Shown: positions 16,875-25,834, counted from the first letter of the stretch. The stretch: DNA of 64,000 nucleotides from G963923955 sp963923955 (GCA_963923955.1 OZ000552.1:1488001-1552000), one strand, 5' to 3'. The notes: generated by a model not told the origin, from the letters alone. A program made the numbers and translations.

Positions 16875-17716
16875 TTTTTGCTCCGTGCTGGCGCCTTGTT
16901 ACTCTTCGGCACAATGCGTGAAACGTCCCCCTTTCGATATTCGACAAAATCTTGCAAAGTCGCTATTTTCATCGTTCCGCCTTTCCCATCAGAAACTATT
17001 ATTTTCCTGTAATTCATCCAGTAATCATCAAACCAGGATTCACCCAAGCTTGAAAAAATACCGTTTTCATTCAATATATCAGAGATGTTGTTGATACTAC
17101 CGATATTCGCTGTGTTCCCACTTCCGCTCTTATCACTTGCGATCTTCCATTTTTCAGCAACAAAGAACTGAAAATCCCTCACAACCGATGTAATAGAATG
17201 AAGCCGTTCTATTCTATGGCTGCTAGTCTCATCAATGGTAGAGTTGCTCACTCGATTATAAATAATACCCAAACAAAAATGACCCGTATAAGAACTGTAT
17301 GGGAACTGAATGTTTTTCGTACTACTTCTATCTTCAAAATACCTTCCATGTGATCCGAGGGTAAAACCGTTACATAAATAGGGTTTGTCTGGATGTCGAT
17401 AGGTAGTCTTCAAATCAACGGCAAACTTACATTGTTCATCATCAAATTTAACAAATGATATGTCAGGATAATAATTCTGGTGATCGGCCAGAACCAGCTT
17501 ATAGTCGTGCTCTTTTGCAAATTCCAGTATCTTCGGAAACAAGTGAATTTCAAGTATCTTTGAAACTATCTTCGTATCAGAAGATATTGTGTATATGTTT
17601 TTATAGACATCAATAAAACCCTTAATCGTCCATTGACCATCCTCGGTGCTGATATGATCTTGAAGACCCCTGACAAAATCCTTTAGCTGGCTATCGAAGT
17701 CCTGCTTCGTTATCAC
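16871..17716 (-). CDS. EcoRV-type type II restriction endonuclease (predicted GATATC)
   Basis: The 281 residues carry the EcoRV active site with exact spacing: Glu56, Asp85 (in NYYPDISF), Asp101 and Lys103 (in AVDLKTTY). These correspond to EcoRV Glu45, Asp74, Asp90 and Lys92 with a constant offset of 11. The DNA-recognition loop GSGNTANIGSI is also kept (EcoRV GSGNTTNIGSI). The protein is about 35 residues longer, with extra sequence at both ends. It starts at GTG 17716 after an AT-rich leader and sits 21 bases downstream of the M24 stop. It would cut unmethylated GATATC as a dimer. A few GATATC sites occur in this window, so the site is not absent. Confidence 0.94.
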   Translation of the reverse strand: MITKQDFDSQLKDFVRGLQDHISTEDGQWTIKGFIDVYKNIYTISSDTKIVSKILEIHLFPKILEFAKEHDYKLVLADHQNYYPDISFVKFDDEQCKFAVDLKTTYRHPDKPYLCNGFTLGSHGRYFEDRSSTKNIQFPYSSYTGHFCLGIIYNRVSNSTIDETSSHRIERLHSITSVVRDFQFFVAEKWKIASDKSGSGNTANIGSINNISDILNENGIFSSLGESWFDDYWMNYRKIIVSDGKGGTMKIATLQDFVEYRKGDVSRIVPKSNKAPARSKK

Positions 17717-17737
17717 TTTTCTTATTTCTCTTTATTA

Positions 17738-18892
17738 TCAAAAACTGTCCTCGCCCCCCTCATAGGCCCTGATCGGCACGCCCGATAAAGGCACACCTCC
17801 ATCCTTTGTCACCAAGTAAGTTTCCTGGAAATACAGGGAATGAGTACGTTCCTGGTTCATGAAATGCGGGTGCATGGAACAGACCATGTTCTCCGGCAGG
17901 ACAAAGTCAAAGCCCTCGCCGATGCGCGGCATTTCGATCATGGTCATGCCGATGGAGTGGCCGCAGACATGGCCGCAGCGATAACCGCGATCAAAGATCG
18001 GTTTCATGCAGGCATCAGCCGCGGCCGCGGCGGTATTGCCGGCCTTCATGTGTTCTTTGGCGAGTTCATGAAATTCCTGATAGGCGCTCATCATTTCCGT
18101 AGTAATTGCATCCATCCCCTCAGGCAGCAAGGGCCGTGAAAACTCCACCCAATGGCCGCCCTCGCCGGCGATCTCCAGGCCATACATCATGCCGTCACTG
18201 TCTTGCAGCGGGCGCTGGGTCGGGAACAGCATCTGTGGTGCGAAGGAACCATTCGCACCCATCTGTACCATGTCCATCGTATTACGCGCGCAGCCTTTCG
18301 CGGCGAATACATTCTCGGCAAGGCCCATCAGCTGGGCTTCCGTCTTGCCCGCCTGATAATTTTTAATCACTTCCAGCACACCCAGTTTGTTGATCTCCAT
18401 GGAGTGGCGCACTGAGGCCAGCTCCTCTTCGCTCTTTTGTGCGCGCGAATAATCGAACTGTAATTCGACATCAACAATCTCAAAGTCCGCAGCGGCCAGG
18501 GCCGAATAGTCCCTGACATTTATGATGTATTCCAGGCCATAAATGCCCAGCCTCTTTATGCCCTTGCCTTTCAGATAATCCGCCATCCATTCACCGCAGT
18601 GGCCGGGAAACTCGCGCTTTTCAATGAAGGTGGCCGAATGATCGCCGACCCAGGTCGCCTCGCGCGGAAAGACACAGACCGGATCAGAATCATTGCTAAT
18701 CACCACATAGGCATAGCGATGCAGGATGTGAAAGCCGCACATATAACGCACCGCCCCTTCAAAGCCGCTGTACTCACTGCCGCTGATGATGAGTGCATCC
18801 AGCCCCTCTTTTTCCATCATGGCATGCGTGTTCGCATAGCGGCGCTCAATCTCCGCCGGGCTTGGCCGGTAGTTGTTTGTGTAATCGCTCAT
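17738..18892 (-). CDS. M24-family (creatinase/Xaa-Pro peptidase fold) hydrolase
   Basis: At 384 residues it shows the two-domain pita-bread layout: an N-terminal creatinase-like domain to about residue 150, then the M24 domain. The catalytic His region is present (GHVCGHSIGMTMIEMPRIGEG). Of the five usual metal ligands the two Asp positions appear as Glu (YGLEIAGEGG, HWVEFSRP) and the first Glu as His (SMHPHFMNQ); the last Glu (YFQETYLV) is kept. This is closer to the metal-independent creatinase type than to aminopeptidase P. It is the last gene of the long minus-strand catabolic run, and its 3' end was duplicated when the restriction pair arrived. Confidence 0.83.
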   Translation of the reverse strand: MSDYTNNYRPSPAEIERRYANTHAMMEKEGLDALIISGSEYSGFEGAVRYMCGFHILHRYAYVVISNDSDPVCVFPREATWVGDHSATFIEKREFPGHCGEWMADYLKGKGIKRLGIYGLEYIINVRDYSALAAADFEIVDVELQFDYSRAQKSEEELASVRHSMEINKLGVLEVIKNYQAGKTEAQLMGLAENVFAAKGCARNTMDMVQMGANGSFAPQMLFPTQRPLQDSDGMMYGLEIAGEGGHWVEFSRPLLPEGMDAITTEMMSAYQEFHELAKEHMKAGNTAAAAADACMKPIFDRGYRCGHVCGHSIGMTMIEMPRIGEGFDFVLPENMVCSMHPHFMNQERTHSLYFQETYLVTKDGGVPLSGVPIRAYEGGEDSF

Positions 18893-18915
18893 GTTCCGTC
18901 CTCTCTTAGAAAAAT

Positions 18916-19848
18916 TTAATCATGCGGCGGGATTTCCAGGCTCCAGGATGCCTCCAGGCCCTTGATGATCGCGGCACAGGCCTCGTTCATCGGGCAGGGA
19001 ATGCCCAGCTCTCGACCCAAGCGGGCGATGCCGCCGTTTAGGGCATCCACTTCCGTTAAGCGCTGCGCCAGCACATCCTGCAGCATACTGGGCGGGTGAT
19101 AGTAGGCCTTCTCGCGGCCGTAATCGAGCAGCGCCTCCGGGTCACTATCAAGCGTGATGCCAAGCGCCTCAGCCACGGCAAGCCCTTCTTTCACCAGCAC
19201 AGACATCACGCTGCGAACACCAGCCTGATCACAGGCCACCCCGTGCGGCAGGCGGGTGAGCGCCCCCATTGCATTGGAAGCCGAATTAAAGATGACCTTG
19301 GTCCATTGGGCACCGCGCGCATCTTCCATTGCCAGCGTCTCCAGCCCACCGCGATTAAGCGCATCGGCCAGCCTCTCGACTTCTTCCATGCCGGCCGGCT
19401 TGGGCAGAAAAGGGCCTATCCAGGTCTTGCCGCCGGCATCCTGGTTGCAGACGCCGGGGGCGCTAAGGTGGCCGGCGGGGAAGATAGTCCCCTGGATCAC
19501 GCGCGGCACATACTCCGCCACGATCTCTTCATTGCCAATCCCGTTTTGCACCGAACAGACCGCAGCGTCCTTGAAGAGATCGGTGGTCGCTTGCATCGCC
19601 GCCTGGGTGAACATGGTCTTGGTAGCGATAATGCCCAGTTCACATGTCGGAATTTCGCTGGCTTCTGAGCGGGCATGCAGCCTTACGGTGAAATCGCTGA
19701 GCCCGGTCAAGCGCAGACCCTTCTCATTGATCGCATCAACGTGCGCCTGATTCATGTCATAGGCCCATACCTCCACATCATCCAGCCTCGCCAGATGGGC
19801 GGCGTAGAGACTGCCGATCGCGCCACAACCGATTATGCATACCTTCAT
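18916..19848 (-). CDS. Ketopantoate reductase-family protein (ApbA/PanE fold), copy 1
   Basis: This 310-residue protein starts with a Rossmann motif IIGCGAIGSLYAAHL (GxGxxG, residues 8-13). A second helical domain carries the family lysine block WTKVIFNSASNAMGALT. The family reduces 2-dehydropantoate to pantoate with NADPH, but many paralogues in catabolic operons act on other 2-oxo/hydroxy acids. An unequal paralogue lies just downstream in coordinates (19905-20876). Two copies beside an HMGL-type synthase argue against plain pantothenate synthesis. The gap to the M24 gene is 23 bases, consistent with one transcript. Confidence 0.82.
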   Translation of the reverse strand: MKVCIIGCGAIGSLYAAHLARLDDVEVWAYDMNQAHVDAINEKGLRLTGLSDFTVRLHARSEASEIPTCELGIIATKTMFTQAAMQATTDLFKDAAVCSVQNGIGNEEIVAEYVPRVIQGTIFPAGHLSAPGVCNQDAGGKTWIGPFLPKPAGMEEVERLADALNRGGLETLAMEDARGAQWTKVIFNSASNAMGALTRLPHGVACDQAGVRSVMSVLVKEGLAVAEALGITLDSDPEALLDYGREKAYYHPPSMLQDVLAQRLTEVDALNGGIARLGRELGIPCPMNEACAAIIKGLEASWSLEIPPHD

Positions 19849-19904
19849 CGCTATTCCTCAATTCAGCCCAGCGCCGAGCGTCAATACCGCCCCGGTAAAA
19901 TGAA

Positions 19905-20876
19905 TCATCCGTGCCCGCTCACGGTCCAGTTCCAGCCTTCTTCCCGCGCCTTCACCAGGCGATACATGGTCTCGTGATAGGGCGCGGGAATGCCGGCCTT
20001 TGCCGCTTCCCGGACGATGGCGCCGGTGATCCAGTCGATCTCGGTCGGGCGCTGATTGCGCACATCATCGAGCATGGAAGGCACATGGGCATAGGCCGCG
20101 CCGCCGGTAGTCCCCTGCCCCACCGCGCGGCAATTCATCTCCCACGGGTCATCCGCCAAGCTAACGCCACGCGCCGCCGCGATGCGCCGGGCCTCCTCCA
20201 TCATGTTGAATACGAGATGGCCTAGATCCGCCAATTCATCCTGAACGGCAAAGGGGCGGCAATGCGGCAGGTCGGCGACTGCGGAAATGCTGTTCACGGC
20301 GGAATTAAAGATCAGCTTCGACCATTGATGCGGCAAGAGATCCTCATAGGCTTCAGCAAGCAGGCCGGAGCTGTTCACGAGCGCCTCCACCTGCTGCACA
20401 TATTCATACGTAGCGCTGCCGCCGGCCCAAGGGCCCATCCAGGTGGCCGTATCCAGTTCATATTCTATATGGGTATCGGAATGCCGGGTGCCGCTCATAA
20501 AGGTTACGCCGGAGATGATCGGCCAATCGCCGTAACGATGCACCAACTCTTCACAACCCAGCCCGTTTTGCACCATCAGCACATGGGCATCGGGGAAGTA
20601 GCCTTGAATGGCCCCGGCGCTGGCCTCCACCGCCGGCGCCTTGGTAGCAATGATCAGCAGATCAATCTCGCCCAACTCCGCCGGCCTGGTAGCGGCGGTA
20701 ACTTCCGTCTGCAATTCAGACTTGCCGCTGGTGCGCAGGCCATGTCTGTTTAAGGCATCTGCGTGTTCCTCGCGGCGCGTCAACACGCACATGTCGATCA
20801 GCCTGCCCAGATGCCCGATGAATAGACTGCCAATCGCGCCGGCCCCGACAACGCATACCCGCTCAATCTTTTTCAT
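19905..20876 (-). CDS. Ketopantoate reductase-family protein (ApbA/PanE fold), copy 2
   Basis: The 323 residues have the nucleotide-binding motif VVGAGAIGSLFIGHLGRL at residues 9-26 and the substrate-domain block WSKLIFNSAVNSISAVADLP. It is clearly paralogous to the neighbouring protein but diverged along its length, so the duplication is old or the two came separately. It precedes copy 1 on the same transcript with a 56-base gap. It probably reduces a 2-oxo acid or oxidises a 2-hydroxy acid in the pathway encoded around it; the substrate is unknown. Confidence 0.82.
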   Translation of the reverse strand: MKKIERVCVVGAGAIGSLFIGHLGRLIDMCVLTRREEHADALNRHGLRTSGKSELQTEVTAATRPAELGEIDLLIIATKAPAVEASAGAIQGYFPDAHVLMVQNGLGCEELVHRYGDWPIISGVTFMSGTRHSDTHIEYELDTATWMGPWAGGSATYEYVQQVEALVNSSGLLAEAYEDLLPHQWSKLIFNSAVNSISAVADLPHCRPFAVQDELADLGHLVFNMMEEARRIAAARGVSLADDPWEMNCRAVGQGTTGGAAYAHVPSMLDDVRNQRPTEIDWITGAIVREAAKAGIPAPYHETMYRLVKAREEGWNWTVSGHG

Positions 20877-20922
20877 GTCCCTTGTTCGTGACCCTTATCT
20901 CGTGGCCGACAATCCAAGGCCA

Positions 20923-22119
20923 TCAAGCCACGCGCTGGACAATCGTGCGAAATTCCTCATCCGTGACCAGCCGTTCGTTTTTCGTGCCCAGCGCCTTCAC
21001 CTCTGCCAGAACCTCCGCCCGCTTGTCTTCTGCAATGGCAAGCCCCAGATCTTTTGCCTTGATATCGATATTGGATAAGCCGCTTTTTTTGCCCAGCACA
21101 ATGCGCCGCTCGGCGGCAACGATCTCGGCGGAATAGGGCTCTATGGCCGCAGGGCTGTGAAACTGGTTGGCAACCGCCCCGCTCTCACGGGTGTAGAGAT
21201 ATTCACCGACCACCGGTTTCCAGCCGTCCACGCGATAGCCGCCCGCCTCCTGCACCAGCCTGGATATTTCTCGTGCCTTATCCAGCTTCAACGCCACCGG
21301 CACCCCATACAGACACTGCAAGGCCAAGGCGACCTCGCAGATGTCGGCATTGCCGGCGCGCTCGCCCATGCCGTTAATCGTGCCCTGGATCCAGTCAGCC
21401 CCGCCGCGCACCGCCGCAATCGCCGCCGCCGTTGCCAGGCCAAAGTCGTTATGCCCATGCCAATGCACGGGCACCTCGCCCACCCAGCCCTTGACTTCCC
21501 CGATCAGATATCCAACCGCCTCCGGGGCACAGGCACCGATCGTATCCACAACCGAGACCTCATCGGCCCCCGCTTCAATGGCCGCCAGATAGACGGTTTT
21601 CAGAAAATCCAGCTCACTGCGGGTACTGTCAACGGCAAAGAAATTGACCCGCCTGATGCCCTTTTCTTTGGCATGCCTGACCGCACCGGTGACCCGCTCC
21701 AGCACCTTTGCACGCGTAAAGCCATAGGCCAGCATCTTTGCCTCGCTGGTGGAGATTTCAATCAGCAAGTATTCAGTACCCAGTTCAATATGCGCATCAA
21801 TATCGGCCTGCACACAACGGGCAAAGCCCCAGATCTCAGAAGATAAATCTGCCGCTAAAATGCGCTCGACCGCCTTGGTGTCATCAGCAGATACGCGCGG
21901 GAAGCCGGATTCAATGCGGCCAACGCCCAATTCCGCCAGCTTGCAGGCAATCTGGAATTTCTCTTCCGGGTTAAAGCAGACGCCGACGGACTGCTCGCCG
22001 TCACGCAAGGTGGTGTCATAGAATTGGACTGTCTTTGCGCGGTTGAAGCCGGCCTGCACCGGCTCCGTCTTGTTTAGCTCGCTGGTCCAGATAAGCTCTG
22101 GCGATATTGTCGTGCTCAT
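20923..22119 (-). CDS. HMGL-type acyl-transferase (homocitrate/isopropylmalate/citramalate synthase family)
   Basis: The 398 residues form a TIM-barrel HMGL domain with YDTTLRDGEQSVGV (catalytic Arg and metal Asp) at about residue 34. It also has the metal motif HWHGHNDFGLATAAA and the family block GTINGMGERAGNADICEV. The protein lacks the C-terminal LeuA regulatory domain, so it is closer in length to homocitrate synthase or short isopropylmalate-synthase-like enzymes. It condenses an acyl-CoA with a 2-oxo acid. Its place upstream of two ketopantoate-reductase-like genes suggests a dedicated catabolic or secondary pathway rather than leucine synthesis. Confidence 0.85.
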   Translation of the reverse strand: MSTTISPELIWTSELNKTEPVQAGFNRAKTVQFYDTTLRDGEQSVGVCFNPEEKFQIACKLAELGVGRIESGFPRVSADDTKAVERILAADLSSEIWGFARCVQADIDAHIELGTEYLLIEISTSEAKMLAYGFTRAKVLERVTGAVRHAKEKGIRRVNFFAVDSTRSELDFLKTVYLAAIEAGADEVSVVDTIGACAPEAVGYLIGEVKGWVGEVPVHWHGHNDFGLATAAAIAAVRGGADWIQGTINGMGERAGNADICEVALALQCLYGVPVALKLDKAREISRLVQEAGGYRVDGWKPVVGEYLYTRESGAVANQFHSPAAIEPYSAEIVAAERRIVLGKKSGLSNIDIKAKDLGLAIAEDKRAEVLAEVKALGTKNERLVTDEEFRTIVQRVA

Positions 22120-22242
22120 AGGATGCTACCTGTCAGAATTAACGCCAATCATAGCGACTTCGGGCCGGCCTGTCTTGACTACCGGGGAGTAAGACTTGAC
22201 TGTGAATGCTTACGGCATGGCGCGCAATCAAGCACTCTAAAA

Positions 22243-23127
22243 TCAACTGCTCGCCCGGCCCTCCCCCTTGTACCAGTCATAGATGCCATCGGCGGTGGCA
22301 AACCAGACATCGCCCCTTTCTCTCATATAATCAATGGCTTGCTCGAAATATTTAATGCGATGTGGCACCCCCATGATATAGGGATGCACCCCCATTGACA
22401 GGACGCGGGGCTGGGTTGCGCCTTCTGCGTAGAGGCGGTCGAATTGATCGATGCTGCGCTTTAGCCAGGTATCCGAATCATAGGCGTGTACCACCATCAT
22501 CGGCAGGTCGCTCAACTCAAAGGAATACGGCATGGCGGTAATCGGCCCGGCGCGCGTCTGCATGTCAAAGGGATGCTCATCCAGCGGCCAGTCACAGACA
22601 TACCTAAACCCGGCCTCCGCCAGATAATCCAGCGTCTCGAAGGTTTCATGCAGGCCCGGCCCCAGCCAGCCTTTCGGTGCCTTGCCTGTATATTGTTTCA
22701 AGACATCGAAGGATTTCCGGATGACTGCCTGTTGATCTTCCACCACATGCAGGGCGGCCTGGGCATAGCCATGCCCCATGAAATCCCAGCCAAGCTCCTT
22801 CACTGCACGGGCGACCGGCTCCCCTTCCCCCTCGCAGACCCGGGCATTGATGGACACATTCGCCCTTAGCTTGCGTTTCTCCAGGGCCTCAATCAGGCGC
22901 CAGACCCCCACCCGCATACCGTATTCATGCCAGGCCCAGTTGGGAATATTCGGCACCGTCTTCACCCCGGCGGGCGATGGCACATATTCCCTGGCAAGCG
23001 GCCTTTCTATGTCCCATTCTTCAAGATTGACGATGACGTAAACGGCTACTCGCGCATTATCAGGCAGCCTAAACGGCGCCCGCTCCGGCATGGCCGAGTA
23101 AGCAAATCGTTCGTGGGGAAGTTTCAT
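22243..23127 (-). CDS. Polysaccharide deacetylase-family protein (PuuE/allantoinase-like clade)
   Basis: This 294-residue protein has a NodB-like barrel: VAVYVIVNLEEWDIERP near the N-terminus, FMGHGYAQ, GWLGPGLHETFETLDYL, then VCDWPLDEHPF and the late His motif MGVHPYIMG. The layout without a signal peptide matches the cytosolic PuuE-type branch that acts on small amide or ureide substrates rather than on cell-wall glycans. It heads the group with the HMGL and ketopantoate-reductase-like genes, with a 123-base gap to the HMGL gene. The actual substrate is unknown. Confidence 0.8.
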   Translation of the reverse strand: MKLPHERFAYSAMPERAPFRLPDNARVAVYVIVNLEEWDIERPLAREYVPSPAGVKTVPNIPNWAWHEYGMRVGVWRLIEALEKRKLRANVSINARVCEGEGEPVARAVKELGWDFMGHGYAQAALHVVEDQQAVIRKSFDVLKQYTGKAPKGWLGPGLHETFETLDYLAEAGFRYVCDWPLDEHPFDMQTRAGPITAMPYSFELSDLPMMVVHAYDSDTWLKRSIDQFDRLYAEGATQPRVLSMGVHPYIMGVPHRIKYFEQAIDYMRERGDVWFATADGIYDWYKGEGRASS

Positions 23128-23214
23128 TGTTTCTCCTTATGCTAAAGATCGGCTCTCTGCTCTTGATTCTACCCCGCCAACTAAGCCCACGCCAAATCCA
23201 CAAGGCAGCCTGTG

Positions 23215-23317
23215 CCTTCCCGGTTCCCTTTCTCCCGTCATTCCTGCGCCCAGATCAAGTTGTCGGTCGTTGTAGTCGTCCCTTCCCGGTTCCCTTTCTC
23301 CCGTCATTCCTGCGCCC
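23215..23317. repeat. Two direct copies of a 37-base unit
   Basis: CCTTCCCGGTTCCCTTTCTC and the 17 bases after it occur at 23215-23251 and again, identical, at 23281-23317, 66 bases apart. Both contain the CGTCATTCCTGCG core common to dispersed palindromic repeats in this window. There are only two copies with no array structure. Confidence 0.85.
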
Positions 23318-23325
23318 TCCGCCGT

Positions 23326-23377
23326 CCATTCCTACGCAAGAACGTCACCCCTGCCCACGAGCAGGGGCAGGAATCCA
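23326..23377. repeat. Dispersed palindromic repeat, copy A
   Basis: Fifty-two bases running from CCATTCCTACGCAAGAACG to GGCAGGAATCCA closely match 58305-58356. The middle forms a hairpin (CCCCTGC...GCAGGGG). It is a REP/MITE-like extragenic element. Confidence 0.85.
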
Positions 23378-23437
23378 CTTGGTTGTTGGCAGGGTCTGTC
23401 TCTGGCTTTGGCTAGGGGGCGTTGCATGGTTTCATGG

Positions 23438-23600
23438 ATTCCTGGTCGAGCCAGGAATGACGAGACATAAATAGCAATGCCGCCTTATTCGTCATTCCCG
23501 CGTAGGCTTGTCCCCGTGAAAACGGGAGCGGGAACCCAGAGGGTTTCTGCACCCCCCTCTCCGTCATTCCCGCGTAGGTGTTCTGTTTCGTCAGATTATG
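23438..23600. repeat. Further REP-like palindromes in the gene-free stretch
   Basis: ATTCCTGG TCGAG CCAGGAAT at about 23439-23459 is a perfect 8-base stem. A CGTCATTCCCGCGTAGG core begins at 23490 and again near 23561, the first followed by a CCCGT...ACGGG hairpin. The whole gene-free interval 23128-23630 holds such elements and no credible coding region. Confidence 0.75.
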
Positions 23601-23630
23601 TAGAGCAATTCAACTAATTGTTGGCAGAAT

Positions 23631-24206
23631 CTATTTTGGCTCATCCGGCCACAGGGCGATCAAGGGAAAACTAATCGCATCAAACGGGGGGACGGAGACT
23701 TGGACATCGCCAGCGAGTGAGGCGATCAAAAACCATAAGCCGTCTTTCAGCTGAAAGCATTCCAAAGTGCGGGCATCGGGATCGACAAACCACAAGTAGG
23801 AAACCTCTTCACGCGCATAAATATTGCGCTTGTCGGTCAGGTCTATCTGGCGAGTGGATTTGGATAACACCTCACAGACCCAGTCGGGAGCGATCGTAAA
23901 ATACGCCGCATCCGGATACACCGGCATGGTCTCCCGCCGCCAGCCGGCCAGATCGGGGACAAGAATATTCTCACCCAGATGCAGTTCCGGCTCAAAGACA
24001 ATCCACCAGCCACTCGGGCCGCCACGACCACGACCAAAGGAATTGACAATCTCGCCACCTAGAATAGAACTCGCCCAGGCATGGCGAGAGGCCGGGCGCG
24101 GATGCGTATGCAAGGCACCGAAGATAACCTCGGCCACCTTGTGCAGTGGGGCATTGAGCACATCCTGATAGGTGGCCGGATGGATTTTACGGGCAGGATC
24201 GGACAT
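23631..24206 (-). CDS. Uma2-family (DUF820) putative restriction-like nuclease
   Basis: This 191-residue protein has the PD-(D/E)XK-type core of Uma2 proteins: ENILVPDLAGWRRETMP (catalytic Asp), then PDWVCEVLSKSTRQIDLTDK (Glu and downstream Lys) and the block YLWFVDPDARTLECFQL. Such genes are abundant in cyanobacteria and scattered in proteobacteria, often as lone mobile genes; the function is unknown. Here it sits between a deacetylase and an MFS gene and just beside a patch of dispersed repeats, so it may be a passenger. Confidence 0.85.
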   Translation of the reverse strand: MSDPARKIHPATYQDVLNAPLHKVAEVIFGALHTHPRPASRHAWASSILGGEIVNSFGRGRGGPSGWWIVFEPELHLGENILVPDLAGWRRETMPVYPDAAYFTIAPDWVCEVLSKSTRQIDLTDKRNIYAREEVSYLWFVDPDARTLECFQLKDGLWFLIASLAGDVQVSVPPFDAISFPLIALWPDEPK

Positions 24207-24287
24207 GGCTAACCGGAAAACTCGTCTTTAATTCTCAAAAAAGCTGCTTCGGATAACCGGCAGAATAGCCTTAAACGCCCTGTTTTA

Positions 24288-25628
24288 TCAAGCGGATTTG
24301 TGCCTTTGGGCCAGGCTCTCAACGGTTTCTTTGAAATACTTGAGCCCCCAGCACAAGACCATTGCACTGAGCAGGCCGGCAATTGCGGCGGTAATGGACA
24401 TGGAATAGCCCACTGCCGCCTCATCCTGAAACACATAATCAGTGCACAGGGCGACCAGGGTGGCGCCGCCGGTAATGCCAAATAGGTTCATAAACAGGAA
24501 AAACAGCGCGGTGACCTGCGCCCGCATCTGGTTGGGCGCCATGATCTGTAAGGCGGCGGCGGAAGTGGCCATCGGGAAACTGGCAAAGAAATTGGCCAGG
24601 CCGAGCAGCAATAACATGAGATAGAAATGATCAACGGATGAGAATAAGGCGGCGGGAATGATTATCCCAAAGCCGCCAAGCATCCCGGCGCGCAGGGCGG
24701 CATCGTGATGACCTCGTTGGGTAAAAAAATCCGTCAGGTAGCCGCTGACCAATACCCCGCCGCTATTGCTGATCAAGACCAGGCTGCCCAGATACAGGCC
24801 GATCTCTCTGGGCGATAGGCCATAGCTGCGCCCCAGGAAGGCCGGCCCCCATGACAAGAGCGCAAACATGGACATGGCAAAGATTCCAAAACCCAGATAA
24901 TGGGCGGCAAAACTACGCTTATGTTCGCTTACATAAGCCCATACCTCTTTAATGGTATAGCCAGAGGCATCCGTGCTCACGCCCCTTCTTTCCGGATCTC
25001 GCACGGTCAGAAAAAAGATGGCCGCAATCAGCACACCCGGCAATCCGACGATGAAAAAGGTTAGTTGCCAGGGTTTCAAGACGCCAAACAAGGGCATGGC
25101 CACTTCACCAAGTCCTGCCACCCATTCGATCGCCACGCCCCCGATCAAGAAGGCCAGGCCGCTGCCGATGAAGGAGCCGATGGAATAGATCCCGAGGGCG
25201 CGGCCTAATTTTGACTTTGGAAAGGAATCGCTGATCATGGAATACGCAGCCGGCGATAAGGCCGCCTCACCCACCCCGACCGCCATGCGCGCAACAAACA
25301 ACTGCCAGAAACTTCTCGCCGCACCACACAGGGCAGTCGCCACACTCCAGATAAAAATACCGGCGGCGATGATCAAGGGACGCGATTTGGTATCGGCTAA
25401 TCGGGCTATGGGCAGGCCCATGCAGGCATAGAAGATCGAGAAGGCCAGGCCATGTAACAGGCTAAAGCGGGTGTCTGATATTTGCAGATCGGCCTTAATC
25501 GGCTCCACCAACAGGGCGATGATCTGCCTGTCGATAAAGGAGAATATGTAGGCCACCATACATAAAAAGACGATGTACCAGGAATAGGCAAGCGACTGTC
25601 TGTTATTGGTGTTATCTGAATTGCTCAT
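24288..25628 (-). CDS. MFS transporter, spinster-like
   Basis: The 446 residues have twelve predicted helices. N-terminal WYIVFLCMVAYIFSFIDRQ with the family IDRQ and LLVEPIKADLQISDTRFSLL is typical of the spinster-type MFS branch common in alpha- and gammaproteobacterial degradation clusters. The loop 2-3 signature (GLPIARLADTKSR) and the R-x3-G-x2-E motif (FVARMAVGVGEAALSP) are present. It probably imports the compound processed by the neighbouring hydrolases. The substrate is unknown. Confidence 0.85.
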   Translation of the reverse strand: MSNSDNTNNRQSLAYSWYIVFLCMVAYIFSFIDRQIIALLVEPIKADLQISDTRFSLLHGLAFSIFYACMGLPIARLADTKSRPLIIAAGIFIWSVATALCGAARSFWQLFVARMAVGVGEAALSPAAYSMISDSFPKSKLGRALGIYSIGSFIGSGLAFLIGGVAIEWVAGLGEVAMPLFGVLKPWQLTFFIVGLPGVLIAAIFFLTVRDPERRGVSTDASGYTIKEVWAYVSEHKRSFAAHYLGFGIFAMSMFALLSWGPAFLGRSYGLSPREIGLYLGSLVLISNSGGVLVSGYLTDFFTQRGHHDAALRAGMLGGFGIIIPAALFSSVDHFYLMLLLLGLANFFASFPMATSAAALQIMAPNQMRAQVTALFFLFMNLFGITGGATLVALCTDYVFQDEAAVGYSMSITAAIAGLLSAMVLCWGLKYFKETVESLAQRHKSA

Positions 25629-25834
25629 GTTGTTTCAGGGTTCTTAAGGCTGGAGGTTGGTGGCCGCTTCCGAGGTGCGCGAGTCTAATGATTGCGGAAG
25701 GATTCGAAGGCATCAAGCGGATCCACATGCACTTCAATCGAGAGACTGTCCGCCCCGGTTGTTACTTTGTCATGCCATATCGTGATAGCCGCACACGCTA
25801 ACAGTCATGGATTTCCCACTCTTTGCAGCTCATT

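Noticed and set aside
12139..17716. Insertion sequence or integrase carrying the restriction island
   Set aside because: No transposase, integrase or terminal inverted repeats were found; the direct copies of M24 and nuclease ends explain the borders.
23215..23317. CRISPR array
   Set aside because: Only two direct repeats with a single spacer and no cas genes; the unit contains the dispersed palindromic core found elsewhere.
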